This document shows positions 1 to 11,288 of a DNA stretch of 64,000 nt, piece by piece. The stretch covers positions 1-64,000 of the forward strand of contig JAZKJV010000086.1 in NCBI GenBank assembly GCA_037367405.1, written 5' to 3'. This DNA is from Ottelia alismoides (Eukaryota > Streptophyta > Magnoliopsida > Alismatales > Hydrocharitaceae). Position numbers and translations under genes: made by a program. The first letter of the stretch is position 1; each line of letters starts with the position of its first letter. Below the pieces are notes generated by a model. It made no database searches, was not told where the DNA came from, and saw nothing but the letters and a program-made list of their open reading frames with translations.

Positions 1-2043
1 TGAGGTGAAGACAAGATGCTCTCCTTCTCAATATGCAAAGTGGACGACCATTTGGATATTAAAAGAGAGCCCACACGAGAATGAGAGAGAGAGAGAGAAA
101 GAGAGAGTAGTAGTCTTCTACAACTCTAGATGATGTACCTTGGAAGGCTACCCTAGCCCTCCTTTTATATTAGTTTAGGATCCAATGGATCTCAATCCAT
201 GGGACACATGGATCCAACGTCTAGGCTTGGTCCATGTAAAATCAATGGCTATAATTATTGGTTGTTAAAACCAACAACATTTATTTATGATTAAATTAAA
301 TATATGTTGCAACATTATCAACACATTTTAATTTAACATAAATAAGTTAGTTGAGAGATTAATCATCATAATAAAATGAGATAATATTGCCTCCTAAAAT
401 GGGGGCTTTATTTCTCCTTTTTATTATATTACATTATCTCTCAATTATCACAAAAATATCCACTAAATTAATTCCAAATTAATCTGTGAATATTTCAATT
501 ATAACATTGAAAATTATGTGAATCAAATTCATAACCCAAACTAATTTGTAAATTACATTTTCAATTAATTAATTAATGTGAATCCAGTCCACACTATTAA
601 TTAACAAATGCTATTTACATATATTCTCTCTCTTCAATATATGTACTATAAATCTTATTTATAATACACATATATCATGGATAGTATTATCCACATTCTC
701 TAATCCTTGATAATTAAATCCCATTTAGTTATCTTAGATAATAATTCTCTCAATATGAATCTCATTCATATTATGCTTGATAATTAAATCTCATTTAATC
801 ATCAAGTCCTTCTTGCTTGGATATGCATTTCATCAAATGAATTATTCTTGAACCCCTTCAAGAATAATGTGCTTTCTCCGCAGATACTTGGAGATAAGGA
901 CAGAGAAATTGTATTGTTCCACGTATAGTGACTTGGATGTTGAGATCTCATCTCAAATCCAGATCTTACGGACCTCCCACATATGCTTGATTAAATCAAG
1001 ACCGCAAATCTGATCTTCTCATTGAATATGAATCTCATTCAGACCAATGTCCAACACTTGGACTAAGATTAGATTGCTTCTCTACTGGAAGGAGTCACTA
1101 AAATCCAGACCTGTTTCATTACTCCCTCGGAATGGAAGCGTCATGGATATACAATTGTTTATGATCACATCACCCTCAGGTATTCCCAATACCTGTACAT
1201 CCTGCATACTGGAAGACCCATAGTCAACCCGAAGATCAAGATCAATTTTACACTGTCTTCTTCAGGGTTTGATCACTAAGTTTTCTCATTTGATCATTGG
1301 GATTTGGTATCGATCATATACTTTCCAAAAGTATATATCAAACCTACAAATTCAATCAAGCTTCCAAAGCGAGACGACCGTGCCTAGAATTTGATTCTTC
1401 CCAATATCTCATGAGTGAGCTCATGTCTTCCGATTCAGTAGTGAACTTGTATGATCCCTTTAAGAGATCGTATTACTCATATGTCCTTACATGTACACCA
1501 GCGCGCCGGTGTATAGACCTTGGTTAGGTCATCAACCTATTGGTCTGCCAAATGTACACACTCAGACATATAGTAACACATCTGTCTCCGGTCAGAGGAT
1601 GTGTGCCTATGCTGTGACAACATTCAACATAGGACTTAGGTTATCTCGATCTCGTTAAGTCAACTCTTTGACCTAACTAATCTCACACCTCCGAATCACT
1701 ATTCCCATGTAGAGGACCTACATCAAGAGGTCGGTCAGATATCAACCTATGTGAGAAAGGATTGCCATCTCCTACTCAGCCTGGAGATCATCTCTTAACA
1801 ATCATTTAACGGTGCTTGATGAGTCCTCAATCTAACTCTTTTGATATTAATCCAAGCACCAGCCTCTATGATTCAATAATTGAATCAACGGATGTATGAT
1901 CATCAAGATGGCCATGGTACATAACCCTAATTGTACAGAGGGACCTATTATGCAAATTATTTATTCTTCATTTCAGATCAGGGAATGATATTTGCAATAA
2001 CATTTATTTCATAATGGCTCGCCGTGGGCTCACATGTCCAATA
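1..2043 (-). mobile_element. Ty1/copia LTR, partial (same family as element C)
   Basis: This stretch aligns base by base, with more divergence, to the two LTRs of element C (25506-28025 and 32687-35175), in the same minus orientation. Shared landmarks include the segment near 870-905 about a pre-gradient of 'ctccgcagatacttgg', the 'gcgcgccggtgtatagacc' block near 1500, and the terminal 'atggctcgccgtgggctc' near 2014-2031. The LTR 5' end (minus sense) is at about 2043. What follows is not a copia polypurine tract but gypsy LTR sequence, so this is a solo LTR or the 5' LTR of an element continuing off the left edge. It has no coding content. The short reading frame at 1297-1527 is not real. Confidence 0.85.
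83..107. repeat. GA-rich simple repeat
   Basis: A short (GA)n tract with one interruption lies in the copia LTR. Equivalent GA tracts occur at the same LTR position in both element C LTRs (about 26004-26030 and 33155-33178), with different repeat numbers, so it is part of the LTR leader that varies by slippage. Confidence 0.8.
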
Positions 2044-4052
2044 GTTTGCTCCCTATCCCCCGTCCAATCCACGTTGTCAACCACCCAGAACCACCAAGAT
2101 TCTACTTTAAATTCACCATAAGCGCCCCTTTTCAACCTCGTCCACCTTTACGTGGGGCTCTGCCTAGCCCCTCTCCTCCTCCCCGTAACAGGGGGAGGGA
2201 CGATCGAGGCACAAAGATGGTGCTCGCCCCCAGTGTTAACCCCTGGCCATGATAGGCCAAGATTTAGGTAGCTCCGCCCCGCCTAGCTGCCTCTAGTCGC
2301 TGAGGAGGTTCGGCGATGACCAGAGAATCTCCTCGGAGCACGCTTACAGTCCACCACTCCACCATTAGCCAGGTAAGCTCCTCTGATCTACCTTGTAATT
2401 TTTATCTCTTTTCTCGTATTTAATTAGGATTCCCTTCTCACCATCGCCGTCCATTTCCCACTTCGTCTGCTTCACCACATCACCACCATTCACGCGCGCA
2501 TCTCTGATCACTTTTCTTGCCTTCCATAACCTCTAACCACTCCGACTCACCTTCTCCGAGGTCACCGGAGAAGATCTCTGGCCACCGCCTTCTTCATCCT
2601 CCTCACGACTGACCATCTCACGCACTTCACCCCCACTTCGCACGATGGTTCGACTATTGGTACTAACAATGCAGGACCTAAAGTCTTTAAAGACCGGAGC
2701 CTCATCGAAGTAGAAGTTGCAAGTTCCTCCTCCGACGCTGCGATGTCAACCATCATCTCCAGACTGTGCTGCAGCTTGCCCGTACCTCCGACTTCATCGA
2801 CGACCTCTCAGTAGGCTCCGGGGAGATTCAGCGTGGCCTAGCAAGGGAGGTGGAGCTCGGATCCCTTCGCTAGAGATCTATCTCTGCTGCTAGTTGCAAC
2901 AGAGGAGGAAGGAGCAAATACCGTTGGATGCTCCTCCTCGGAGCTCATCCAACGGTGCAGAAGCAGCCACGTCGACATATAGCGCAGCTTTCAACTACCA
3001 TACGATCTCAATGATCGAACGATTATCGATTATCCATGTGTCATCGCCAAAGCCTCTCCGAACCTCAGCACCAGACCAGCATGCTTGGGTACTCCGAGCC
3101 TCGTCCGAGCCTTAGCCTGACTCCGATCCTGCATCGAGCCTACGTCGTCCGCTGAGCCTAGCCGAAGCCTTCCTGAGCCTCCTCTGAGCATGAATCTTCA
3201 CCGAGCCTGGAGCTCTAGGTTATGCGTGGCTAGGATAATTTGCAGGGAGACCCAGCCAACTTCTCCAAATTACAATCAGGTCCTAAGCTCACATGTAGAC
3301 CATGCGTGCCTCGGGTATTTTGCATTTATACCCTCGCAGGTTTTAATAATTGCAATAATACCACCGCGTGTGTGGGTTATTTACAGGGAAGGTTCCGTAC
3401 TTTATTTTATTTACATTTCAGTCCCTCCCAGAGAACTATTTGCTATTTATCTTTCATGTTTTCTTGCATTTATGCCCCTGGTTTCACTTGTGCATATCTT
3501 GAGTATCTTAGCTCCGATTGAGTCGATTTTAGTGGCATTTTGAAGCTCGTTTCATTGTCTTCTTGATGGCCTTATAATTAAAATTTGACACTATGCATTT
3601 TGATGTATTATTTTATTAGCTAAGTGTCTCTAGTGTAATGATTAATATGCCAGATTTTCACATCAATGAAAAGTGCTTCATTAATTGACACTATTTTGAA
3701 TATGATTAAATGGATCAATTATTCTTGTAATCCGGGCATATTTTTGTGTTGCATTTCATAGTATCTATTTGCATGATAAAAAGAAAGTAAAAAATGCATA
3801 TTTTCTTGCTTGCATGCATTTCATCGACCTACGATTATTAATCTGACACTTAAATTAAATTAATTTAAGTACAAATATTACGAGAGAGGCTCGTGTCCCT
3901 AAGTTCAAGCTTGGGCTTACGCAAGCAAAATATTTAAATGGACCATTTAATTTGATTGACTAAATTAATTTGATGGTTCTTTGACGAATCCGATTCGACC
4001 AACTACAACGCATTAAAACGACCTATTAAGAGACCGATTTTGCAATTCATCA
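2044..4052 (+). mobile_element. Element I: Athila-like LTR, 3' portion
   Basis: This is the downstream part of a gypsy LTR closest in sequence to the LTRs of element B. It shares a TTTAAAT TATA-like box (2106-2112), a C/T-rich leader, an intron-like segment (2373-2674), and the pyrimidine-rich then AT-rich tail. It ends in ...TTCATCA at 4052, which aligns with the end of B's 5' LTR (11268). The upstream U3 part is lost to the copia LTR or lies off the window. The next base begins gag C-terminal sequence of element A with no primer site. So this is either a solo LTR or 3' LTR inserted in A's gag, or an LTR joined to gag by deletion. Small reading frames inside are not genes. Confidence 0.75.
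2373..2674 (+). other. Candidate intron in LTR leader (element I)
   Basis: The segment starts with GTAAGC after CAG and ends with GCAG. A perfect plant/yeast-type branch motif TACTAAC lies at 2661-2667, just upstream of the acceptor. The homologous segment of element B (9663-9957) keeps GTAAGT, TTACTAAC and TAG. It lies downstream of the TATA-like box, so it would be in the untranslated leader of the transcript. Splicing is an inference. Confidence 0.45.
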
Positions 4053-4950
4053 CCCAGCAAGGCCATCCACCACCTTACACCTTACAATACCACCCACAAC
4101 AGTACTGACAAGGCTAACATGGCTAGTATAGGCAGCCAAATCATTAATCCTCAAGTCAGGAGCAACAAGCCCCACCCACTAGTGAGTTGGAGTCCCTCAC
4201 CTTGGCCATCCAGACTTTGACCGATAGGGTTCAATAGATAAAAAATGATTACCTTGATATAAGAACAGATCTGAACCGTGTCTCACGCCACCAGGATCAA
4301 CAGATCGCACCAAAGACCCCAATTCCTGCCTAGGTTCAGGCCTACCCCAATAGCTTGAATCAGGGTCAACACCGACCACGAGATCAATTATATTATTCAC
4401 ATTATTCTCTCTTTGAACATGAGATCCTTTCGTATGATAATGTTAATCATATGTCCCTCAAGAGAGGAAGGACCGTGACCATACCTTATCAGACACATGT
4501 ACATGAGGAGGGCGCCACCAAGTCTCTATCTAAGGAGAACTTTGAGGCAGGGGAGCATCATCCCCATGACCATCACCGACATCATCAGAATAAGAGGATT
4601 TTCAAGTCCTCAAAACACCATGGAAAGAAGAAGGAGAGGAGCACCAACAATGAATCAAGAAAGCCTGATGAAGATCCATCACCTCCATATGAGGAGGACA
4701 CACCAGGAGTAGAGGTAGATGCATCACCTGTTTTGTTACATGAATTTTTTTCCAGTCTGAGTCAGTGTCAGAGTCAGAGTCCCAGTCCTGTAAATAACTC
4801 AATTTCCTGTTTGAATGAAAGTATTTTAGTTTCAGAATCTGAGTTGTCATCAATAATCCCTTTCCCTCTTTCTCTTAAGGGTGGAAAGAAGAAGTCCAAA
4901 AAATCCAAAAAGATGACCTTGAGATGTCTAAGTTTTGCAACTAGTATATC
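4053..4950 (+). pseudogene. Element A gag C-terminus and gag-protease linker (remnant)
   Basis: The first bases after the element I LTR encode a Gln/Pro/Tyr-rich tail like the end of element D's gag (near 56575-56760), so the gag core is missing here or lies off the window. A 220-residue open stretch (4355-5017) follows. It contains a version of the SLRSGR motif typical of plant gypsy polyproteins before protease (here SLKRGR, near 4457-4474), then His-rich and Lys-rich stretches and a Ser/Gln repeat. It matches the linker of D (56990-57480) in order and spacing. No CCHC zinc knuckle is visible. An in-frame stop near 4226-4228 and a frame change near 5000 mean it cannot yield a polyprotein. 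Confidence 0.75.
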
Positions 4951-5755
4951 AAGGTCTCAATCCCTTTTGATAAGTATGTGGATATGGTACCTGCATTTCA
5001 GAAGTACCTTAAGGTGAGATACATACCTACTAGGGTCAGCAGGAAAACCAGAAGTCATGTTGAGAAGAACGTTTTGTCAATAGCCACTACTTGCACCATC
5101 AGGAATGCGTTTCCAAGGAAGCGAAGGGACATGGGTGCCCATTATGTGGTGAGTCATGTCGTTGACACTGTATTTGCACGCACTATACTAGACAATGGAT
5201 CCTCAATTAATCTGATGCCCACAGCCCTATGAACAACTAAATCTAGGACCTCTTACGAAATCTAGAGCTTTACTCCAGTTCGAAGATAAATCAACCAGGA
5301 GTTCCAAGGGAAAATTGAGGAACATTATCATCAAAGATGAGGGTCGGAATTACATGGTGGGCTTTACAGTCCTTGATATGGAGACCCCTCGAAATTGGAG
5401 AGATTCTCAGATCGTTCTCGAAAGACCCTTCCTTAGAACAACAGGGGCCTTAATTGATTATAAAATCGGGAAAATTCAGTTCCAAACTCCGGACAGAGAT
5501 GAGGAACTCAAGATAAAACAGACAAGGTGGCAGAGGCCAGATTCTGAATCAAGCACTGAGTACACTTCATCAGAATCATACTGTGTTCATATAGACACCG
5601 TTGGGCTATGGAGACAGAACCCAGCTAGCATGGATGAGTCCCTCTCCAATGGAGATAATCTTGTACATGAGACAATTTGCAAGATCCTTAGGAATGAACT
5701 TAGCGTAGATCATACAGAAAATGCATCCCCCTACATCTTCGATGACACATAGGCC
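4951..5755 (+). pseudogene. Element A aspartic protease domain (broken)
   Basis: The reading frame at 4978-5232 carries the protease active-site region as DNGSSINLMP (near 5190-5220), matching plant gypsy proteases where a D-x-G/S-x-S-I-N-L-M/L-P block is usual. The frame stops at about 5230 and resumes at 5315-5752 with the downstream half, including FTVLDMETP and the flap-like PFLRTTGA. It ends in an acidic linker toward RT. The homologous D domain (57600-58140) keeps the same order. The normal role is cleavage of the Gag-Pol polyprotein in the virus-like particle. The frameshift and stops make it a pseudogene. Confidence 0.8.
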
Positions 5756-6936
5756 CAACTGGTCCTGTCAGTCCTTCCTCTTTAGGACAATTAGAAGATG
5801 AGGATGATGAGTCGGACATGGTTTTCGTCGATTTCTTGTATACTTTTGATGATCTGACTCCAAAGCTGAATGAGTTGGTGGCAGTTACTTCAGAGAGAGA
5901 TCCGACCTATAATAGCACAGAGCCAGAATCAATTGAGCCAGATTTCCTCGATGATCACACTTTACCTGAGCTCAAACCATTACCCACAACCCTGAAGTAT
6001 GCCTTCCTTGCAGGACAAGAGAGGACTTTTCCGATCATCATCAGTTCGTGATTGACCGAGGAGCAGGAATCTTGTTTCCTAGACATAATGGAGAAAAACC
6101 GCAAGGCGATAGGCTGGATCATCTCCAATCTCCACGGGATAAATCCTGCTGTGTGTTCACATCATATCTACCTTGAGAATGAAGCTAAACCCTCTTGTGA
6201 ATTCCAACGCAGGTTGAATCCAAATTTACGAGAGGTCGTGAAGAAGGAGATTGAGAAATGGTGCGATGTGGGTTTTATTTATCCCATCTTTGATTCCAAG
6301 TGGGTGGAACCTATTCATGTTGTCCTAAAGAAGTTGGGAAGTCAGACGACCACCAATGAGGATGGAGAGGAGATCGTGATATGAGTATCCACGTCATGGC
6401 GTGTCTGTGTGGATTATAGATGCTTGAATGCCGCGATGAAGAAGGATCATTTTCCCCTACCATTTATTTATCAGATCCTTGAAAGACTATGAGAAAGGAA
6501 TTCTTCTATTTCTTAGATGGGTTCTCTGGCTACAATCAAGTAGCTATCGCTTCTGAGGATCAGGAGAAAATCAGATTCACATGCTCCTTTGGTACCTATG
6601 CTTTTAGGTGCATGCCCTTTGGGTTATGAAACGCTCTCAGTATGTTTTAAAGGTGCATGATTGTAGTATTCGTCGAGATGGTCGGTGAATTCTTGGAAGT
6701 CTTCATGGATGACTTCTTGGTCTAAGGTGATTCCTTTAATTCTTGTCTTAGCAATCTAGACCGAGTCTCAAAATATGTTGCGAGGTCAATCTGGTGCTCT
6801 CCTGGGAGACAAGTCACTTCATGGTGATGGAGGGTATTATGTTGGGGAATGTCATCTCCAAGAGAGGAATGGAGGTTGACCCTACCAAGGTGGACGTGAT
6901 CAGACGACTCTAGCCACCAAGCAACATAAAGCAATT
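5756..6936 (+). pseudogene. Element A reverse transcriptase domain (broken)
   Basis: Athila-like RT is recognised by, in order, AIGWI (near 6105), the CSHHIYLE and PSCEFQRRLNPN blocks (6150-6225), WCDVGFIYPI, WRVCVDYRCLNA (6400-6435), KKDHFPLPF, FLDGFSGYNQVAIA (near 6510-6550) and the catalytic FMDDF (6702-6716). FMDDF rather than YVDD is characteristic of the Athila lineage. RT would copy element RNA into cDNA. Stops at 6049 (TGA) and 6382, a frameshift near 6490 (KTM region), a stop just after FMDDF (6720-6722) and further frame shifts up to 6936 inactivate it. Confidence 0.85.
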
Positions 6937-7500
6937 GTGTCATTCCTCGGGCATGTTGGATTTTATAGGATATTTATCAAAGATTTTTCAAAGTTTGCCC
7001 GATCTCTAACTGAGGTTTTAGGAAAAGATATGGAGTTTATTGTCGATCATAAATGTCTTGAGGCCTTTAAGCTACTTCAATGTATGATCATGGACGCCCC
7101 GATCCAACAAGTCCCAGATTGGTCTCTTCCTTTTGAGATCATGATGGATGCCTCAAATTTTGTTGTTGGGGCTGTATTAGGATAGAGACAGGATGGTATC
7201 CCGTTCGCTATACACTACGCAAGCAAAGTGCTTGACCCTGCTCAACGTAACTATACAGTTACCAAAAAGGAGATGCTTGCAGTAGTGTTTGCCTTTGATA
7301 AGTTCAGATCCCATCTCATCGGATCTAAGGTGAGTGTGTTAACATATAACACAACACTGCGATACTTAATGGAAAAGAAGGACGCAAAGTCACGTCTTCT
7401 TAGGTAGATTTTACTTATCGAAGAATTTGACTTGGACATTAAAGATAAACCTAAAAAAAAGAACGTAGTGGCTGATCACCTCTCCCGTCTTGAAATTCCT
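6937..7500 (+). pseudogene. Element A connection and RNase H domain (broken)
   Basis: The frame opens with SFLGHVGFYR, the conserved segment after the RT palm, then the RNase H start DASNFVVGAVLG (near 7147-7180), KEMLAVVFA (near 7268-7292) and the ADHLSRLE end (7471-7494). RNase H removes the RNA strand during cDNA synthesis. Two defects stand out: the Asp of the usual T-D-H motif is Tyr (TAT, 7345-7347), and the Trp of R-W-I-L-L is a TAG stop (7405-7407). Element D has the same two changes, while E and F keep the normal residues. A further TAG lies at about 7183. Confidence 0.85.
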
Positions 7501-8414
7501 GATACTTCTAATAATACACCTATTTGAGACTCCTTTCCAGACGAGTCACTTTTTGTTATCGACTCAACCTCATGGTACACCAATATAGTGAACTATCTTA
7601 TCTCCAAGAAAGTTCACAAAGATTGGCCCAAGAGCAGCATAGACCGGCTCCAGTCGGATGGGAGACATTACCATTGGGAGGATCTGATGCTTTTCTTTGA
7701 TTGTGTCTAGAGGAGGTGTATTCCTCAGGAGGAATATCATAGTGTCCTTACTTTCTACCATAGTATAGAGGCAGGAGGACACCATTCCGAGAAGAGAACA
7801 TCATGGAGGGTTTTACAGTGTGGCTTATATTGGCCGATTCTGTCACCCGATGCTCTCACCTTTTTGAAGTCGTGCTCAGTATGCCAGCGAATGGGAGGAA
7901 CCGTTGGTTTCAAGGATGAGATGCCAATGCAGCCTGCCATCATTTATGATGTCTTTGATGCCTGGGGCATCGACTTCATGGGGCCATTCCCAGTTAGCCA
8001 TGGTTTTGAGTATATCCTTCTTGCGATGGATTATTTGTCAAGGTGGGTGGAGGCTATCCCGACCCGAGCTGTATATAGCAAGGCTGTCTGTAAATTTATC
8101 AGGGATCACATTATTTCTACGTTCGGGATCCCAAAAGTATTGATATCCGATGGGGGTAGCCATTTTGTGAACAGAGATGTAAAGAAACTCGTAAAGGATT
8201 ACGACATCGAACACCATGTCACTAGTCCTTACCACCCATAGACTAATGGCATGGCAGAGGTGTCAAATAGGGAGGTTAAGACCAAATTGCAGAAGCTTGT
8301 CCACCCAGACAAGAAGGACTGGTCTCAGATCTTGGATCAAGTCCTTTGAGCTTTTACATGACAACTTACAAGACACCATTAGGAACCACCCAATTCATAA
8401 TGGTATTTGGGAAG
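7501..8414 (+). pseudogene. Element A integrase, N-terminal and core part (interrupted by B)
   Basis: The zinc-binding region (GGHHSEKR near 7771-7794, then CSVCQRMGG at 7873-7899) and the DDE core follow RNase H. Catalytic aspartates lie in WGIDFMGPF (near 7963-7989) and ISDGGSHF (8143-8166), and the glutamate in MAEVSNRE (near 8250). Integrase would insert the cDNA into chromosomes. A TAG at 8239-8241 in the YHPQTNG block and frameshifts after 8345 break it. The gene is then cut in the conserved (I/F)YGK-PCH block by element B, whose duplication GGAAG (8410-8414) is repeated at 36449-36453. The C-terminal part is at 36454-36944. Confidence 0.88.
8410..8414. repeat. Target-site duplication of element B, left copy (GGAAG)
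   Basis: GGAAG lies immediately before the LTR start TGATGAAAC and recurs at 36449-36453 directly after the end of B's 3' LTR. Removing B plus one copy restores the order of the integrase coding sequence. Five bases is the usual size for gypsy insertions. Confidence 0.92.
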
Positions 8415-9397
8415 TGATGAAACCCAGTTTCATGCTCTTAATTCACAGAAATTAACCCCCTAGTTTAGACTAAATGTCAATAAGAACCAGATTAATCTCT
8501 GTAATTATCTGACCCCTGGAATAAATTAAAATACAAAAAATGGCAAATTTTAAAATAATAGTGTTTTTAAGCCTTTAAAAACACTCGCAAAAATATTTCT
8601 CCCTTGGTTTGACCTCATCTCTGTTTTTGATCAACATAAAACTTATAGATCTCATTGAGAACTACAACTTTCATGTTTCGAGTTTCTCCAAATTCGGTCA
8701 TTTCTTCCTCATTTTTCTATTTCTTCTTCGTAACAATCTGATTGGGCCACGTGGAACCTGCTGGTTGCGCCACACAGCCCGGACCTTTGTGTGCCACGCG
8801 CACTGCTCAGGAAATCGTCTGATTCCCTCTTAGGCACCCACATCACAACCATTCACTTTGCTTCGTTTCTCAGCCGTTCGATCAATGTCCAGATACCATC
8901 AAGGCCGTCTGCCCGTGCCTCTTCCCCATCTCTCCACGTGTCCACTCCATCACCGTTCGATTTTGTCCACATGCTCTCATCTCAGCCATCCCCTCCCTCC
9001 TCTAATTCCCACCGTTCGATCTCCCTCCAGATCTCTTCTAGGCCGCCTGCTAGCGCTCACATCCACCTTCACCACTTGGCTCTTCCCTATACCCTCCGAT
9101 CCGACCTCAAAGATCTAATCTGGGCCCCTTGTCAGCGCTCCCCTCTCGGTCGTTGGATCGTGAGTTACAACAACAGGGAACCCGTCTTCTTCCTCCAACC
9201 CTTCCCTCTCCGACGTTCTCAACCTCACGCGATCTCTCCGCCCCTCCCATTACGCACACTCTCTCAGCCATCATCTCCACCACCTGACGACCCCACGACC
9301 TACCCCACTCAACCGTCTTTCTCGCAGGTCATCACTCGCTCTACGTCTCTCCTCCACTCGCTCCATGAAACATCCACTGGAACCACCATCTATGCCC

Positions 9398-9405
9398 TTT
9401 AAATA
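9398..9405 (+). promoter_or_regulatory. TATA-like box of element B LTR
   Basis: TTTAAATA lies in a GC-richer setting before the C/T-rich leader. The same box is kept in the 3' LTR (24913-24920) and as TTTAAAT in element I (2106-2112). Position and conservation suggest the core promoter of the LTR. The transcription start is not determined. Confidence 0.5.
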
Positions 9406-9662
9406 CTCCGTCGCCGATGCCCCTAGAACTTGTCCGCCTTTATGAGGGGCTAGGCCTAACACTCTCCTACTCGCCGTGACAGGGGCGGATTGATAGAGGA
9501 GCGACGCCGACCTTCAGCCTCCGGTGATGACTCGACGCGTTCACGACTACGTTGCGGTGGTGCCGCTTTGCTTGAGCTGCTCTCCGTCGTCGGGGGAGTT
9601 CAGTGAAAACCTGGGGATAACATAGAACATCAAGCACAACCCTCCTTCTGCCAAGTTCCCAA

Positions 9663-9957
9663 GTAAGTATATCTGATCTCCACCTGTATTTTCTTTTGAT
9701 TTCTTCCTTTTAATTACACTCGCACACACTCCATCAACTCCCATGAACCATCCCTTAAGCTTCACCACACCTCCACCATTCACACGCACCCATCCAATCA
9801 CCCTCCTCTTCCTCTATAACATAGACCATTCTGACCCACCTCTCCATCGAGATCATCGGAGACGATGATCGGGCTGACACCTTCTTCGCCCCATATGGCC
9901 CCCACTCCACTCACGCTCATGCATGCACGATGCTTCGTATAGTTACTAACATTGTAG
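9663..9957 (+). other. Candidate intron in element B 5' LTR leader
   Basis: Donor GTAAGT, branch-like TTACTAAC (near 9943-9950) and acceptor TAG bound a 295-bp segment matching 2373-2674 of element I in position and ends. In B's 3' LTR copy (about 25188-25474) the donor GT and acceptor AG have been lost. Splicing is inferred from sequence only. Confidence 0.42.
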
Positions 9958-11270
9958 GTGCTTTATTCTTCAATGGTCGGATCCCTCATCGGAGCTTCTT
10001 CGTGCTGCTTCGTCTCCAGCATCCAGGCAGCCACCAAGACTTTGATGATGTCCAGCTGCTCTGTCAAGCTTCAATGAAACTATCCAGCTGATCAGGAGCA
10101 GCCGGAGGTCGTCATCGAGAATGGAAGATGGTGGTGGAGCTGCAACATCCACACTGGAGCACAACCAACTCCGGAGCAGGAGGCAGTGGAGTCGAAGAAC
10201 CCGACGTACATGTACCGTCTGATCTTTGAGATTAGATGGTTCACAATGATCCACGTGTCTGCTCCGAGCCTCTTCCCCGACCCTTTAGGTTCAGAGCACC
10301 TGACTCTCTCCCGAGCCAGTCGAGCCTGCATTCGAGCCTGAGTCGCTAGCCGAAGCAGTCTTGAGCCTCCAGCACCACCCGAGCCTGGCTTCACGTGTTC
10401 CCGTCACATGATAGATGGGAAAATTGCATGGAAGCACCGTCAATTTCTCCAAACTACAAAATGGTCCGGAACTCACGTGCAGGCTAGATGCTCCTGGGGT
10501 ATTTTGCACTCATACCCTTGCGGGTTTTATTAATTACAAAAATACCCCCACACGTGTGGGTAAATATCCAGGAAGGTTTCACGCCTATTTGTATTTAAAT
10601 TTTAGTCCCTCCCAAGGACCTGTTTGCTAGTTATCTTTTTTGTTTTCTTGCATTTATGCCCTTATCTTCTTTTACGCATATCTTGAGCATCGTATCTCCA
10701 TTTCAGTTGATTTTGGTCTCGTTTTGAAGCTCGTTTCACTGTTTTCTTTATGACATGTCTATACTTCTGTGTTGACACTATAAATTTGATGTATTATTTT
10801 AATTGCCAAGTGTCACCCTTAAAATTCTTTTAATGCCTTGCCTTAACTGATTTAATGGAACTTGATTCGCAATTCTATTCTGATTTCGACTACATTTTTT
10901 TGCTAAAATATTTTCACATATTAAGGGAATATTCACATCGCATTTATTTGCATCTTGTTTCTTGTTAAAAATAAAAAAAATGCATATCTTCATGTGTGTT
11001 TTCTGCACCATGTTATAATTTTATTCATTGATTGACCTATGAGCTTTTAATCCAACACTTAATATAAATAATAAGAGTCTAAATTATACTAAAGAGGCTC
11101 GTGTCCCTGAGTTCAACCTTGGGCTTGCCCAAGTAAAATATAAAAATCAACCATTTGGTTTAATGGATATATAATTGAATGATTTTTTACGCATCTGATT
11201 AGTCTGACTGCAATGACATTGGAAGTGTTAATTTCACATTATTAAAGGGCTGAATTTCAGACTTGTCAAA

Positions 11271-11288
11271 TGGCGCCATTGCTAGGGA
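11271..11288 (+). other. Primer-binding site, tRNA-Asp type (element B)
   Basis: TGGCGCCATTGCTAGGGA begins two bases after the LTR end. It differs at three positions from the complement of the plant tRNA-Asp 3' end (TGGCGCCGTTGCCGGGGA). All three differences are C-to-T or G-to-A transitions at CpG sites, as expected from decay of methylated cytosine. A tRNA-Asp primer is known for Athila-like elements. Confidence 0.85.

Larger units (their letters stand above)
8415..11268 (+). mobile_element. Element B 5' LTR
   Basis: The LTR runs from TGATGAAACC to ...ACTTGTCA, 2854 bp, and is bounded by the duplication on the left and the primer site two bases after its right end. The first about 20 bases form a hairpin (ATGAAAC pairing with GTTTCAT). 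It contains a TATA-like TTTAAATA (9398-9405), a C/T-rich leader with an intron-like segment (9663-9957), and an AT-rich tail. A 203-residue Pro/Ser-rich frame (8791-9402) upstream of the TATA box is low-complexity and has no family signature, so I do not call it. Confidence 0.9.

Noticed and set aside
2044..4052. Taking this LTR as the 5' partner of the LTR at 38927-42311
   Set aside because: The two differ in subfamily across the leader and tail; 2044-4052 is clearly closer to the LTRs of element B.
8791..9402. 203-codon Pro/Ser-rich frame on the plus strand
   Set aside because: It lies in the U3 part of B's LTR, upstream of the TATA-like box, is low in complexity, and is broken in the 3' LTR copy (24300-24900).
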